Shown here in pieces: positions 10,297-19,910 of a DNA stretch of 64,000 bases. Every line of letters starts with the position of its first letter. The first letter of the stretch is position 1. The stretch spans positions 558,001 to 622,000 of the forward strand of contig JAPFFF010000051.1 of NCBI GenBank assembly GCA_039105265.1. The letters are read 5' to 3'. Below the pieces are notes generated by a model, which saw only the letters and a program-made list of their open reading frames with translations, searched no databases and had not been told where the DNA came from. Source of the DNA: Tritrichomonas musculus. Its lineage: Eukaryota > Parabasalia > Tritrichomonadida > Tritrichomonadidae. Both the position numbers and the translations under genes were made by a program.

Positions 10297-11130
10297 TTAA
10301 AAATCAAAATACTCATCTTGGATAAGTTCGTTAATTGTTATTCTATCATTTACATTCATCTTTGTGCATTTACCAACTATATTTTGAAGTTGATCATCAG
10401 GGTTTATTAATAAATAACCATTTAAAATCTGATTAATTACAAAATCATCATCTTCATCATAAAATGGAAATGATTTTTCTGAAATAGCATAGTAAGTGAT
10501 TCCAAGTGCCCAAATGTCAGATTTTAATCGATTGTATTTGCATTTTTTAAGTATCTCAGGCGATAAATATTTTAAAGTACCTTTTATTTCATTGCTATTA
10601 CAAATTAGTGATGTATCTGCAAATCCAAAATCGCACAATTTAGGATTCATATTATAATCGAGCAAAATATTTTCTGGTTTGATGTCCCCATGGGATATTC
10701 CTCTGTTGTGAAGATATTGAATGGATTTAGCAATTCCTAATATAACTTTCTTTTTTTCTTCTTCGTTTTGAAAGTCATTTTCCTGGATAAATTCTAATAA
10801 GTCACCATTTTCACAATATTCTGTGATAAGGACCAAATACTCTTCATTTAAGTCATTTATAATATCAAAAAATTCATAAAGTTTAATAATATTTGGGTGA
10901 TCTAGTGTTTTCATGATTTGAATTTCTTTGGAAATTATATATGTTTGTTTTTTATTAATCATATCTTTTTTTGAAATAAATTTCGCAGCAAATTTAGTAT
11001 GAGTATAAATATCTTCAACCAGAACAACAACAGAATAGAATCCTGCGTTTAAAACTTTGATAAATTTATATCCATGAAAAGTATGTGGAATCATAAATGG
11101 ATAGTCACTCTCTGAGTAGGCGTATAGCAT
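10297..11130 (-). CDS. Ser/Thr protein kinase (CAMK-like) with HGD catalytic loop
   Basis: 277 residues, essentially only a kinase domain; ATG at 11130 with minus-strand TCATT 17 nt upstream. The glycine loop is weak (NAGFYSVV), the VAIK lysine is present (FAAKFISK), the catalytic loop reads SHGDIKPENIL (Gly in place of the usual Arg), followed by LCDFGFAD and GTLKYLSPE. The Lys, Asp and DFG residues are all present, so it is probably active, but as a non-RD kinase it should not depend on the usual activation-loop phosphate contact. Helix patterns (HPNIIKLYEFF, SDIWALGITYYA) are CAMK/SNF1-like. It lies 590 bp from the CK1 gene on the same strand; no functional link is implied. Confidence 0.9.
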   Translation of the reverse strand: MLYAYSESDYPFMIPHTFHGYKFIKVLNAGFYSVVVLVEDIYTHTKFAAKFISKKDMINKKQTYIISKEIQIMKTLDHPNIIKLYEFFDIINDLNEEYLVLITEYCENGDLLEFIQENDFQNEEEKKKVILGIAKSIQYLHNRGISHGDIKPENILLDYNMNPKLCDFGFADTSLICNSNEIKGTLKYLSPEILKKCKYNRLKSDIWALGITYYAISEKSFPFYDEDDDFVINQILNGYLLINPDDQLQNIVGKCTKMNVNDRITINELIQDEYFDF

Positions 11131-11718
11131 TTAGACAAAATAAAAATGACATTTGTTATATTTTCATTGACTTCAGAAAGACATTCACTAGTGAATAAAA
11201 AAAAGGAAGCGTACGTTTAACCATACTTTGTGACTTATTCATTGATATTTCCATTTTTATTCCTTGAGATTTAAAATATGATTACTTTAAAAATAAATCA
11301 ATTTAGTTAATTTGGCAATATCATTTTGAAATTAAAAAATTATATTTAATGATAATTTGCACATTTGAATTTATTTATCGCTATTTAATCTGGTATTGCT
11401 TATAATATTTGAATTATAATTTAAAAACTTTATTTATTTCATTTTGTTTATATCAGAACTTATTGGTTTCAACAAATGACGTAAATTAGCATATTCTTCA
11501 TTAACTAAAACATATATACAATTGAAATAAATTACAAAATTCTAAATAACAAGTATCGTATCTAACAATTAAAAAATATTATTTTTTATAAGTTCAAAAA
11601 AAAAAAAAAAAGAAAAAAAAATTGTTATCATTGTTATAATAACATGGCAAAAATCACTTATTAAAGAAATTTATTAAATAAAAAAAAAAAAAAATATCAA
11701 TATCATCATATAAGAAAA
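11131..11718. other. AT-rich intergenic stretch
   Basis: Includes poly-A tracts near 11588-11621 and 11680-11693 just 3' of the CK1 gene. Nothing else seen. Confidence 0.5.
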
Positions 11719-12768
11719 TTAAGCCTGTTTCCAGCCGAAGAAAAAGATCGGTCTTGGTTCAGGTAGTACTACTTTTTCTTTTCTTGCTCTAATTTGTCTT
11801 TCATTTCCTCTCTGGAAGCTTGCTGCGCTGTTTGTTAAGTAGACGCTTGGTAACGGTTTGTGAATAGCTGCTGCCTCATCCCAGTCGAAGACAGAATCAT
11901 TAACGAGTCCACTTCTTATGAGTAAATTGTTGAATAGTGATCTGAACCAGTGATATTTTGGCTGCTCATCGAATCTGAGTCTTCTTATAACTTCGATAAA
12001 AGCTTTGAATTCTTTTGGAATTCCTTCGCAAAGGACGTCTGGCTGGGTTTGAATCTTTAATTGGGTAATTTTTTCATTTCTTTCATCGACATTTTTGAGC
12101 TTAAGTCCTTGCCAAGGTAATGAGCCTTTCATGAATCTGATGAGCATATAGGCGATACTTTCAAGATCATCTCTTCGGCTTTGTTGATCTCCAAGATGTG
12201 TATTGATCGAAACGTAGTAAGCTGTTCCAACTAAACCGTTGTTATTCGTGTACATTTTGTGTTCTCCTGTTTTAGGCTCAATATAAGCAGTAGAAACACC
12301 AAAGTCGATTAAATATATTTTGCCATGAAGTGCTCCACGTCCGACTAAGAAATTTTGGGGTTTAATATCACGATGTAAAATTCCGCAGGAATGAACAAAT
12401 TCGATAATACGTAAGCATTGATCTGCAATCATTAAAACTGTTTTAAGTGAGAATTTTTTACCGCATTTACGAAACATGGATTCAAGGGATCCTCCCATTT
12501 GGTCCATGGCTAGAACTCTGCTTTTTCCATAATCGTAAAGTCCATATGCTTTGGGAATTCCATCCATACCATCAAGCTGTCTGTACATTTTGTATTCGTT
12601 AGGTAGTTGGGGAGCTGCATCATTGGTTTCGAATTTCAATGCAACGATTTGTTGGGTTTGAACGTCTTCAGCTTCATAAACATCACCAAAAGCTCCTCCA
12701 CCAAGGTGTTTTCGGATTGTATATCTGTTAATAATACTTTTTCCAACGAGATCTGAGGTTGCGGACAT
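11719..12768 (-). CDS. Casein kinase 1 family Ser/Thr kinase
   Basis: 349 residues, ATG at 12768. Domain order: glycine loop GGGAFGDVYEA, VALKFE lysine, catalytic loop LHRDIKPQNFLVG, LIDFGVS, and the CK1-specific subdomain VIII stretch GTAYYVSINTHLG followed by QSRRDDLESIAYML; these replace the APE motif of other kinases and define the CK1 group. The family consensus in this stretch is GTARYASINTH, so Arg is replaced by Tyr here. The tail after residue ~300 is short, ending in a basic RARKEK and PEPRPIFFF. CK1 enzymes act on primed or acidic sites and are strongly expanded in trichomonads. The gene is richer in GC and C-ending codons than its neighbours, which hints at higher expression. Confidence 0.95.
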   Translation of the reverse strand: MSATSDLVGKSIINRYTIRKHLGGGAFGDVYEAEDVQTQQIVALKFETNDAAPQLPNEYKMYRQLDGMDGIPKAYGLYDYGKSRVLAMDQMGGSLESMFRKCGKKFSLKTVLMIADQCLRIIEFVHSCGILHRDIKPQNFLVGRGALHGKIYLIDFGVSTAYIEPKTGEHKMYTNNNGLVGTAYYVSINTHLGDQQSRRDDLESIAYMLIRFMKGSLPWQGLKLKNVDERNEKITQLKIQTQPDVLCEGIPKEFKAFIEVIRRLRFDEQPKYHWFRSLFNNLLIRSGLVNDSVFDWDEAAAIHKPLPSVYLTNSAASFQRGNERQIRARKEKVVLPEPRPIFFFGWKQA

Positions 12769-15653
12769 ATATAAATTCTGTTTTTTATTAGAATTTCATA
12801 GCTTTGTTATTTAGGCATTAAAAAAGCTTTAAAAACCAAAATAAAAATAATTTTAAGCATATTCAGTATTAATATAAAGTTTTATAAGGTTTAAAGAATT
12901 AAAATTACTAACTAATAATAAAAAATATTTGGGTAAAATTGTTTTAAACAACCTAAAAAATTCAAAGAATTATAAATTAACGGATCATTAAAAAAAGTTA
13001 AAATAATTGAGAGCAATATAAGAAATTGAGATAAAGAGGATTAAAAACAATTGAATAAAATATCAGTTTATAAGCAATTGAAAATATTTATACTTTTGTA
13101 AAAATTCAATTTTTATTTGCAGAGTATCATTACTAATAAAATATTATTTTTATACTTAAATTATTATTATTGTGTTATAGTAGATATTGTATATAAAAAA
13201 CATATAGTAAAATAATATTATTTGCAAATATTTGTGAAATTTCTATTTTTAAAATAGAGAATTCTTTTTACTTTTTCAAAATTTTTTACTATGAGCAAAA
13301 AGAGTAATATACGAATTGCAAATAATATTTATTATCTTATTTTTTAAGAAACATGTTCTTTAAGAGTTTTTTATTATCAATTAATATATTTTACTAGTAA
13401 AAAATTATTGATCATCTTTAACAGATTAGGTATTCAATGCTCAAGAAAAATCTATTTTGACTTTCACCATCAGCATTTTAATGGGACATTCGATTCTTCT
13501 TCTAAATTGTCATCATAATCATTATTAACACAAAATTATTTTACAAAGGATTAAATTTCAGCAATTGAAGGAGATACATTTTTAAAATTTGTTAAAAATT
13601 GTTAAAGATAAATTTCCTTTAATGAAAAACATTTTTTGAAAGCATTCTGCTGATTATTTTAAACAGATTAAGAAATTGTTCCATGATCTAATGAATGACA
13701 TCCTTCAAAAGTTTTATTTTTAATTTCAGCTACTAAAGGAGGAATATATAACTCTCATAATGAAAGGCAGTTTACAAAAGCACAATATCATAATTCTATT
13801 ATTATAATATTTTGCAAACAAATTTCCTTAAAATTGGAGGTATGGTTATTTCTTTCAAATCAGATCAGTTCTTGAAAGCATTTGCTTTTATATCAATTAC
13901 CTTAATGAAGTTGAACCATTGAAAAAGTTCACTCCAATTATTACCAATATTTGTTGCAGTTTTTTAAAAAACAGAATCGACAAACCTAGTCAAAAAACAA
14001 ACTATTTTTAAATGGCTAATTGAATGACAATGCTCAAAAGCATATTACTTTATCAATCAAATATTAAACATTCAAGTCAAATCAAACTGTCGATTTCTGA
14101 GACCAATTATTTTCTTCTTAAGAAAAAAACAACACTTGTTTGATACACAGTTTTTTTTTTTTTTTTTTTTGTTCTTATTAAATTTTTCAGAATTTAAAAT
14201 GAATAATGCTGAAAAATTATTGCTTTATTCAATCATCGCCCGAAAAATACAACGAGAAATGAAGATTCCTTCGTAGATGGCTAGACTTCCTGTACTAAAT
14301 ATAGATGAATGAAATCATTATCAACACTTTTAAATAAATTAAATTTCAAAATCTTTTTTAGATTTTTTTGGGGAATCGTATTTTTCTACATCACTTTTTG
14401 AAAACTTTTTTAATACCAAATGAATTTAGACAGATCAAAGAAGCCTTTAATCCAAAATTCAATTATACAATGACAGAAAACAAAATGATAAAAGCAAAAT
14501 GTGGTTATTTCATTATGAACTCATTTCTAATTGTTTATTTCATTTTTTTTTCTGCACATAAACAATTTACTCATAAATCACTGTTTCTTACTAAAAAGCA
14601 GTTTTCCATATTCATTTAATATATAGAAAATAATGTAATTGATGATAATGTTATCATTCTCAATTTCGATTTCTAATCATCGAACCTATTCTGTTTTTAA
14701 TTTCTTACCATTTTATAAAATTAATATTGAAATAGGTTATAACATATGACGATAATCAAAAGAGTGTTGCTTATAGTTATTCATTTATTATCAGAAAACG
14801 ATATTTACATTGTAAAAAAAAAAAAGATGAAAATTATTGGTATATGATTTTTAATGACTGAATAATAATAATAATAAAATCAATGATTGAAGAAGGAAAT
14901 CGTTTAAATTATAATTTTGCATTTATATTATTCTTTAGGTAATTATAAGACATATAAATTAAATAAAAATGCTACAAAAGCATGTCAAAAAATTTTATTG
15001 AAACGTTACAATTTTAATATATATTTTTTCTGAAAATAAAAAAAGATATACTTATTCAAATAGGGAAAAACTTGTTTATAGCTCATAAGTAATAAAACAT
15101 GAATCAAATAATTTGCCCTTTTTGATTATTGATATTATAAATATTTAATAGAAGGCTTAAAATATATAATATTTATTCACAGCTCATTAATTCATATGAC
15201 ATCCAAATAAAATATTTCAAAAACCTATTATATAATCATATATTTGCTTTTTTACTTGATGACTCATTTTCTCCTCAAAAAATAAGACATTTGTTTTTTC
15301 AGAATTTTCCTTCACATTTGTAGAATATCATATTTGTTTTATTCATTCATGATTTAATCGTGATCAACAATTTGAATTAATACAAATGATTTTAAAAATT
15401 TAAAAAAAATATATCTTAATATTATCATTTTTTTTATATATGCTTACAAATTAACAGAATATGATGTTAGAAAGAATAAAGAGAAATACCATAAATAAAA
15501 AATGTTGAAATTTGAGTAAGAAAGAGAAATAATTGAAAGACATTTTTGTTTTCTCAATTAAAATTCTGAAGAATTTTGGCCCTTTTCTTTCAAAATTCAA
15601 ATCATTAAAATTCTCACTTCATTTCATTTCTTTTTAATTATTTAAATAAGACA
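12769..15653. other. Long AT-rich stretch with possible decayed coding remains
   Basis: Most is non-coding AT-rich sequence. Between about 13740 and 14130 on the plus strand short coding-like stretches in shifting frames can be read (for example YLNEVEPLKKFTP and CCSFLKNRIDKPS), interrupted by stops, suggesting an old pseudogene of unrecognised family. An open frame at 14368-14619 starts at TTG and is not convincing. A T-run lies at 14152-14170. Confidence 0.4.
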
Positions 15654-16199
15654 ATGAAGAGAAGACATGATTACATAAAAAAAATAATAATTGAAGTAAG
15701 AAATACCAAAGAAGTATTCGAAATGAATTTGAAAGAAGAAATGATTGATTCGAAAGAAGAACGAAAACATAAAGCACAACATATTAATAATGCATTTTCA
15801 GAAATCAATATTGATGATATTAAAAATCTAACAGAAGAGAACAAAAACAAAATCGATTTGAAAGTGGCAAGAAATAAAATGTTAATAGAAGAGAAACCCA
15901 AACGAAAAAGAAGATTCCAAATTAAAACCAAAACATTGACAAAAGAGAAAGATAAAACAACAATAACGGAGGATGATAATGCTGATGATGCTCAAAATGG
16001 TGATAAACAAAAAGCACAATATGATTCATTTTTAAGATTAACAAATCAAAATTTTTTAATTCATTTTGATGATGAAAAGGAAACATCAACTTTCAAAACA
16101 AAAACAAAGGAAAGTATAATTAAAGATGTTGGATTTGAATCAAGCGATTCATTCTTTTTTGATGAAAATGAAGAGTATCTTTTTGATTATTTATCTTAA
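15654..16199 (+). CDS. Small charged protein, unknown
   Basis: 181 residues, ATG at 15654, with two TCATT motifs 26-35 nt upstream. Rich in Lys, Glu and Asp, with no hydrophobic core obvious. A basic cluster KPKRKRR near residue 82 could be a nuclear localisation signal; an acidic patch (EDDNADDAQNGD) follows, and the C-terminus is acidic and aromatic (SSDSFFFDENEEYLFDYL). The frame is uninterrupted and codon use is normal for the region. The gene ends 126 bp before a tRNA-Ser gene on the same strand. No family recognised. Confidence 0.6.
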   Translation: MKRRHDYIKKIIIEVRNTKEVFEMNLKEEMIDSKEERKHKAQHINNAFSEINIDDIKNLTEENKNKIDLKVARNKMLIEEKPKRKRRFQIKTKTLTKEKDKTTITEDDNADDAQNGDKQKAQYDSFLRLTNQNFLIHFDDEKETSTFKTKTKESIIKDVGFESSDSFFFDENEEYLFDYLS

Positions 16200-16325
16200 T
16201 AAAATTCACCAATTTATCTATTTTCTTTTTTTTTTTTTTTTTTTTTTTGATTTTATCATTAACAGAAGGTGATAAATGAAAAGTTTTTTTGGTGATCATT
16301 TTCAGTTTATTTGAATCCTTCATAA

Positions 16326-16407
16326 GGCACGATGGCGGAGTGGTTAAGGCGTGGGATTTGAGTCCCCATGGGTTTATCCCTCATCAGTTCGAATCTGGTT
16401 CGTGTCG
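16326..16407 (+). tRNA. tRNA-Ser(TGA), with a broken D-stem pair
   Basis: 82 nt without CCA. Acceptor GGCACGA pairs with TCGTGTC (one G-T), discriminator G, long variable arm (GGG/CCC), T-arm with TTCGAAT loop, anticodon TGA at 16359-16361. Long variable arm plus discriminator G identifies a serine tRNA. Compared with the copy at 19520, one base differs: GGCGGAG here, GGCCGAG there, which breaks one D-stem pair. A T-run from 16408 serves as Pol III terminator. The first anticodon-stem pair at the loop is A-C in both copies. Confidence 0.9.
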
Positions 16408-17246
16408 TTTTTTTTTTTAAGCTCTTTTTGTTATGCGATTATTTTCCTTCAGTTTTAACCTGCTATAAAAAGAGGAACAAAACAATGAGGCTCAGTTAGT
16501 TCTTTCGACAAATTCGATTACGAAATGCTTTCCAGATGCAACAATTAATCATTTCAATTTTAATTTTATCGATGAATTTTATGAAAGGATATTACTAATG
16601 TTTTTCATTTTAACGCATTCAAATACATTTGATGCTTCACAAAGTTTCGACTTGAAGTGTTATAGAAGATTTGATGATGCAAACATGAACATTTATTGTT
16701 GTTGATTTGACAAAACTTACTCTGAAATTTCTTTCACTTAATGATAGTATTCTAGATTGTCCAATTTGATAATTCCTATCAATCTATTTTCATTAAAATA
16801 TGATTATTTTTTTTTTTGGCTTGTCATTGTTCTTTGAGTAATTGTACCAAATATGCTTCACTAAAAAATGATATATAACATGAACAAATTTTCATTTTGT
16901 TGTTAATCACAGCTTGTTAAAATAAATATTTAGATATGAATGGGTACAGGATTCTCTTCCGTCATTTATTTATATATTCATATATTATATTAATTAAGAG
17001 TTAATTAGATTATTTTATAAATACCAGAATATTTTAATGGGCAATAAGTGATATATCAACGATTTTATTTTTAAATGAGAAATGATCGTTTTTTTATTTT
17101 TTGAATAAGATCATTGAAATATTTGAATATAAAAATTTAATTATGAAATATTTTTATCTTTTAGAACTACTTATATTTATAAATTATTTAATATAAATAA
17201 AAATATATAAATATATTATATTAGAAAAAATATAAATGTTAAGAAT

Positions 17247-17667
17247 TATGTTTATTTTTTGGAGCTAAAAAAACAATTCAATATCTTTTGGTCAAGTGTA
17301 ACAATTTTTTCGTTGAGCGCAAATAAAAGAATTCGTTTGTTGGTTCTAAAAATATGGAATTTTTCAATATTTGACCAGAATTTCATAATTTTTGGCTTAA
17401 AAAAAAATATAATTTTTTCAATCTTTGAAAAAAATAGTAGATTTCTAGGATAATTATTTCAAAAAGAAATAATTATATTTAAGACATCTTTTAAATCTTG
17501 CGAATTTTCATCAATTTTGTAATCATTAAAAATGCGAATTAAATTTTCATAATTTTCTTCAAGATCATCTGAATTTTTCAAGAATTCCATTAAAGAAGAT
17601 TCGACAAGTTCTCGAGAATGCATATATATTATGATATCTGATCTTTCAAGAATTCACTCATTTTATT
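17247..17667 (-). pseudogene. Ankyrin/DUF3447 N-terminal fragment, decayed
   Basis: Translated leftward, MSEFLKDQI begins at about 17667, then after a frame change the text continues as MHSRELVESSLMEFLKN (ATG at 17623), DDLEENYENLIRIFNDYKID and, past one in-frame stop, RNLLFFSKIEKII and TNKRILLFALNEKIVT. This is the N-terminal helical region of trichomonad DUF3447 ankyrin proteins, closely parallel to residues ~5-110 of the gene at 4687-5892. There is one frameshift, one internal stop and no ankyrin part, so it is a truncated pseudogene. Confidence 0.75.
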
Positions 17668-17711
17668 TTTATAAAGTAATAAAAAGTGACAAAATAGCTT
17701 GTATGCATTTT

Positions 17712-17830
17712 TTTAAAAAAACTGCTGATTAAAAGTTCATTCCCAATATAAATATAAATATAATGTAACTTATCACTATTATATTTTTATTTATTTAATA
17801 TAAATTCGGAGCTCTATAACAAGATATTAA
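17712..17830. repeat. Direct repeat copy A (~115 bp), interrupted at its end by a MITE
   Basis: Starts ACTGCTGATTAAAAGTTCAT and ends in GAGCTCTATAACAAGATATT just before the TTAA at 17827. Copy B lies at about 18272-18385 with the same start and end and a somewhat different AT-rich middle. Confidence 0.8.
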
Positions 17831-18177
17831 GGTTCTCCTTTCAAATTCAAAAGATTAAATTCAATGAGATTTCACAAATAAAAGATACATAAATATCGTT
17901 TTTAAAAATGAATTAAAATAAAAAATTCATATAGATATATATTTCAAATAATTGAATAAAAATATTTTTATGAAATCTTATCGATTTTGTTTTTTTACAG
18001 ATAGAAATCATAGAATTAAAAAATCAATAAAATTTTGAATAAAATAAGATTTAATCGTTGAGGCCAATTTTTTTTATTTTTCACCAAAACTTTTTCCGAA
18101 AAATGCTCTATTGAATTATTTATTCTATGAGTTAATTCAATATTGAATGATTTACATTTTTTTGGGGAAGGAGAACC
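17831..18177. mobile_element. 347-bp MITE with TTAA target duplication
   Basis: Ends GGTTCTCCTT (17831-17840) and AAGGAGAACC (18168-18177) are inverted copies. TTAA flanks both sides (17827-17830, 18178-18181). Copy B of the surrounding repeat carries a single TTAA at the same place (AAGATATTAAATG), giving an empty site. TTAA duplication is the hallmark of piggyBac-type elements. No ORF inside. Confidence 0.8.
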
Positions 18178-18271
18178 TTAAAGATTCTTATTTATCGTTT
18201 TTTCATTTTCAAATATTTTGAATTGCTAAAAATTTATGATAAAAAAAAGAATTTTCTCAGAACTTTTTTAA

Positions 18272-18385
18272 AAAACTGCCGATTAAAAGTTCATTCCCGA
18301 TATATATATAAGTATAATATAATTTAATACTATTATATATTTATTTATTTAATATAAATTCGGAGCTCTATAACAAGATATTAAA
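18272..18385. repeat. Direct repeat copy B (empty site)
   Basis: Matches copy A at both ends (ACTGCCGATTAAAAGTTCAT and GAGCTCTATAACAAGATATT) and continues without insertion. Confidence 0.8.
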
Positions 18386-19056
18386 TGATTTTAAATTTCT
18401 TTCAATATTTATATAACTATTGAAAAATTAAAAAACTTAATTTGGTCAACTTTTATTAATTAAATGCTTTTTTATATTATTATATATATAAAAATAAAAT
18501 AAAAAAAAATTTTTCATAAATAAAAATTTTAAATAATTTAACGAATTTTGATCGTCTACCCACACATATATATTTAGATAAACTAATAGAATGGTAAAAT
18601 TTATGTTTCAAATTCACTTTTCACAACTTCAAATATTTGAAATTTTCCACTTTTTCAATGAAAATGAATAATCAACGGTTTTTTACTATACAATAGTTAC
18701 TATAGACTATAGTCTATATGTAAGATTTATACTTGAACAGCTATTTTGTTAAATAAACACACTATGATTACAGAAACAATTGATTAATTAATTCATTCGT
18801 AATTATGATATTATTTCTTTTCTTCGTTTTTTTACCGATTAAAAACTAAAAGTTGTCGTTTGTATTTATTGATATTTTTATTTTTATTATTGAAACTTAA
18901 ATCCAAAGAGTATATGCATTTTATTACATTTAATTAATATTTTGGATTTGTAATTTTCTGATTTTCATTAACGAAATCAATATAATTGAATTCATAATAT
19001 TATATTTTCAATAAATTATAAAAAAAGAATAATATAAAAATAGAGAAATATGATTT

Positions 19057-19446
19057 TTATTTTGAGTAATGAACGTGAAGGATTTTCCATTGCCCATTTT
19101 CTTTGATGATTACTTGTGTTTCAAGTCCTTTTATTCCATATTCCGAACCATCTTCACGTTTGATGCATTCTGTGTGATAACTAAAAACAACTGTTGCAAG
19201 TTCAGAATTGATTTGGTGAACTTCAACTTCTTCTGCAATCAATTTGATAGTTGTAAAAGCTTTCTGGATTGATCCAATAAGAAAGTCTTGATATATGCTA
19301 TCTTTACCTTCAAAAATTTTGGTGATTGAAATTAAAATGCAATTTGAATTATTCGCCCATATTTGGTAAAAACTTTCTTTGTCTTGTGTTTCAATTGCTT
19401 TAACATATCGTGAAACAAGTTCTTTAATTTGAATTTCGTCATTCAT
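19057..19446 (-). CDS. NTF2-like protein (SnoaL/DUF4440 type)
   Basis: 129 residues, ATG at 19446. The pattern is that of the NTF2-like cone fold: two N-terminal helices (IKELVSRYVKAIETQDKESF, then YQIWANN), and a curved sheet with ATVVFSYHTECI and a C-terminal IIKENGQWKILHVHYS, the last being the typical signature of the SnoaL-like / SgcJ-EcaC group. Members are small-molecule binding or isomerase-like enzymes; no catalytic residue can be assigned here. The family is common in bacteria, and the compact single-domain form in a trichomonad suggests lateral transfer. It is followed upstream by a tRNA-Ser on the same strand. Confidence 0.8.
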   Translation of the reverse strand: MNDEIQIKELVSRYVKAIETQDKESFYQIWANNSNCILISITKIFEGKDSIYQDFLIGSIQKAFTTIKLIAEEVEVHQINSELATVVFSYHTECIKREDGSEYGIKGLETQVIIKENGQWKILHVHYSK

Positions 19447-19519
19447 GATGGCCTATAGTAATTTTACTGTAGAGAATTCTGAGCATTACGATCACAAAAG
19501 TAATTTAAAAAAAAAAAAA

Positions 19520-19601
19520 CGACACGAACCAGATTCGAACTGATGAGGGATAAACCCATGGGGACTCAAATCCCACGCCTTAACCACTCGGCCATCGTGC
19601 C
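19520..19601 (-). tRNA. tRNA-Ser(TGA)
   Basis: Same 82-nt sequence as the copy at 16326 apart from GGCCGAG in the D-arm, which restores the D-stem pair; this is the better-folded copy. Anticodon TGA, long variable arm, discriminator G. T-run immediately 3' (plus-strand A-run at 19507-19519). Confidence 0.95.
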
Positions 19602-19900
19602 TTTGCTTTATTCAATTTTCTCTTTCCCTTACTAATCAGATTTATAGAATAGCATTTATACCTAAAGTTCTTTTAGTAAAGGAGTTAAGTTCAAGAATGT
19701 TTGCTTCATGTAAAGAGAAACCTAGCTATATTTATTTCAAATATTTGACTTAAATTGATTTAAATCTAAATTTAATCTTTTTAGATTTTAATTATTAATA
19801 TATTAAACAAACTAATTTATTTTTCCATGAAAAAAAATAGCAAAATCTTTTATAATCTGTTCTTTTGAACAGTTTTTAATTTCAATCATTATTAGTCATA
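19602..19900. other. AT-rich intergenic stretch
   Basis: Nothing recognised apart from upstream signals of the next gene. Confidence 0.5.
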
Positions 19901-19905
19901 TCACT
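19901..19905 (+). promoter_or_regulatory. Initiator-like TCACT
   Basis: TCACT with the A eight bases before the ATG at 19911; matches the trichomonad TCAYW initiator. Confidence 0.5.
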
Positions 19906-19910
19906 TTCAA

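Larger units (their letters stand above)
16420..19056. other. Gene-poor stretch between the tRNA-Ser and the NTF2-like gene
   Basis: Contains the ankyrin pseudogene, a duplicated ~115-bp segment and the TTAA-flanked MITE listed separately. 16420-17240 and 18390-19056 are otherwise featureless AT-rich sequence. Confidence 0.5.

Noticed and set aside
14368-14619. 83-codon plus-strand frame
   Set aside because: Starts at TTG, has no recognisable domain, and lies in a decayed stretch.
16326-16407. tRNA-Leu reading of the type II tRNA
   Set aside because: The anticodon is TGA and the discriminator is G; both point to serine.
17259-17453. 64-codon plus-strand frame
   Set aside because: It lies opposite the ankyrin pseudogene, which explains its openness.
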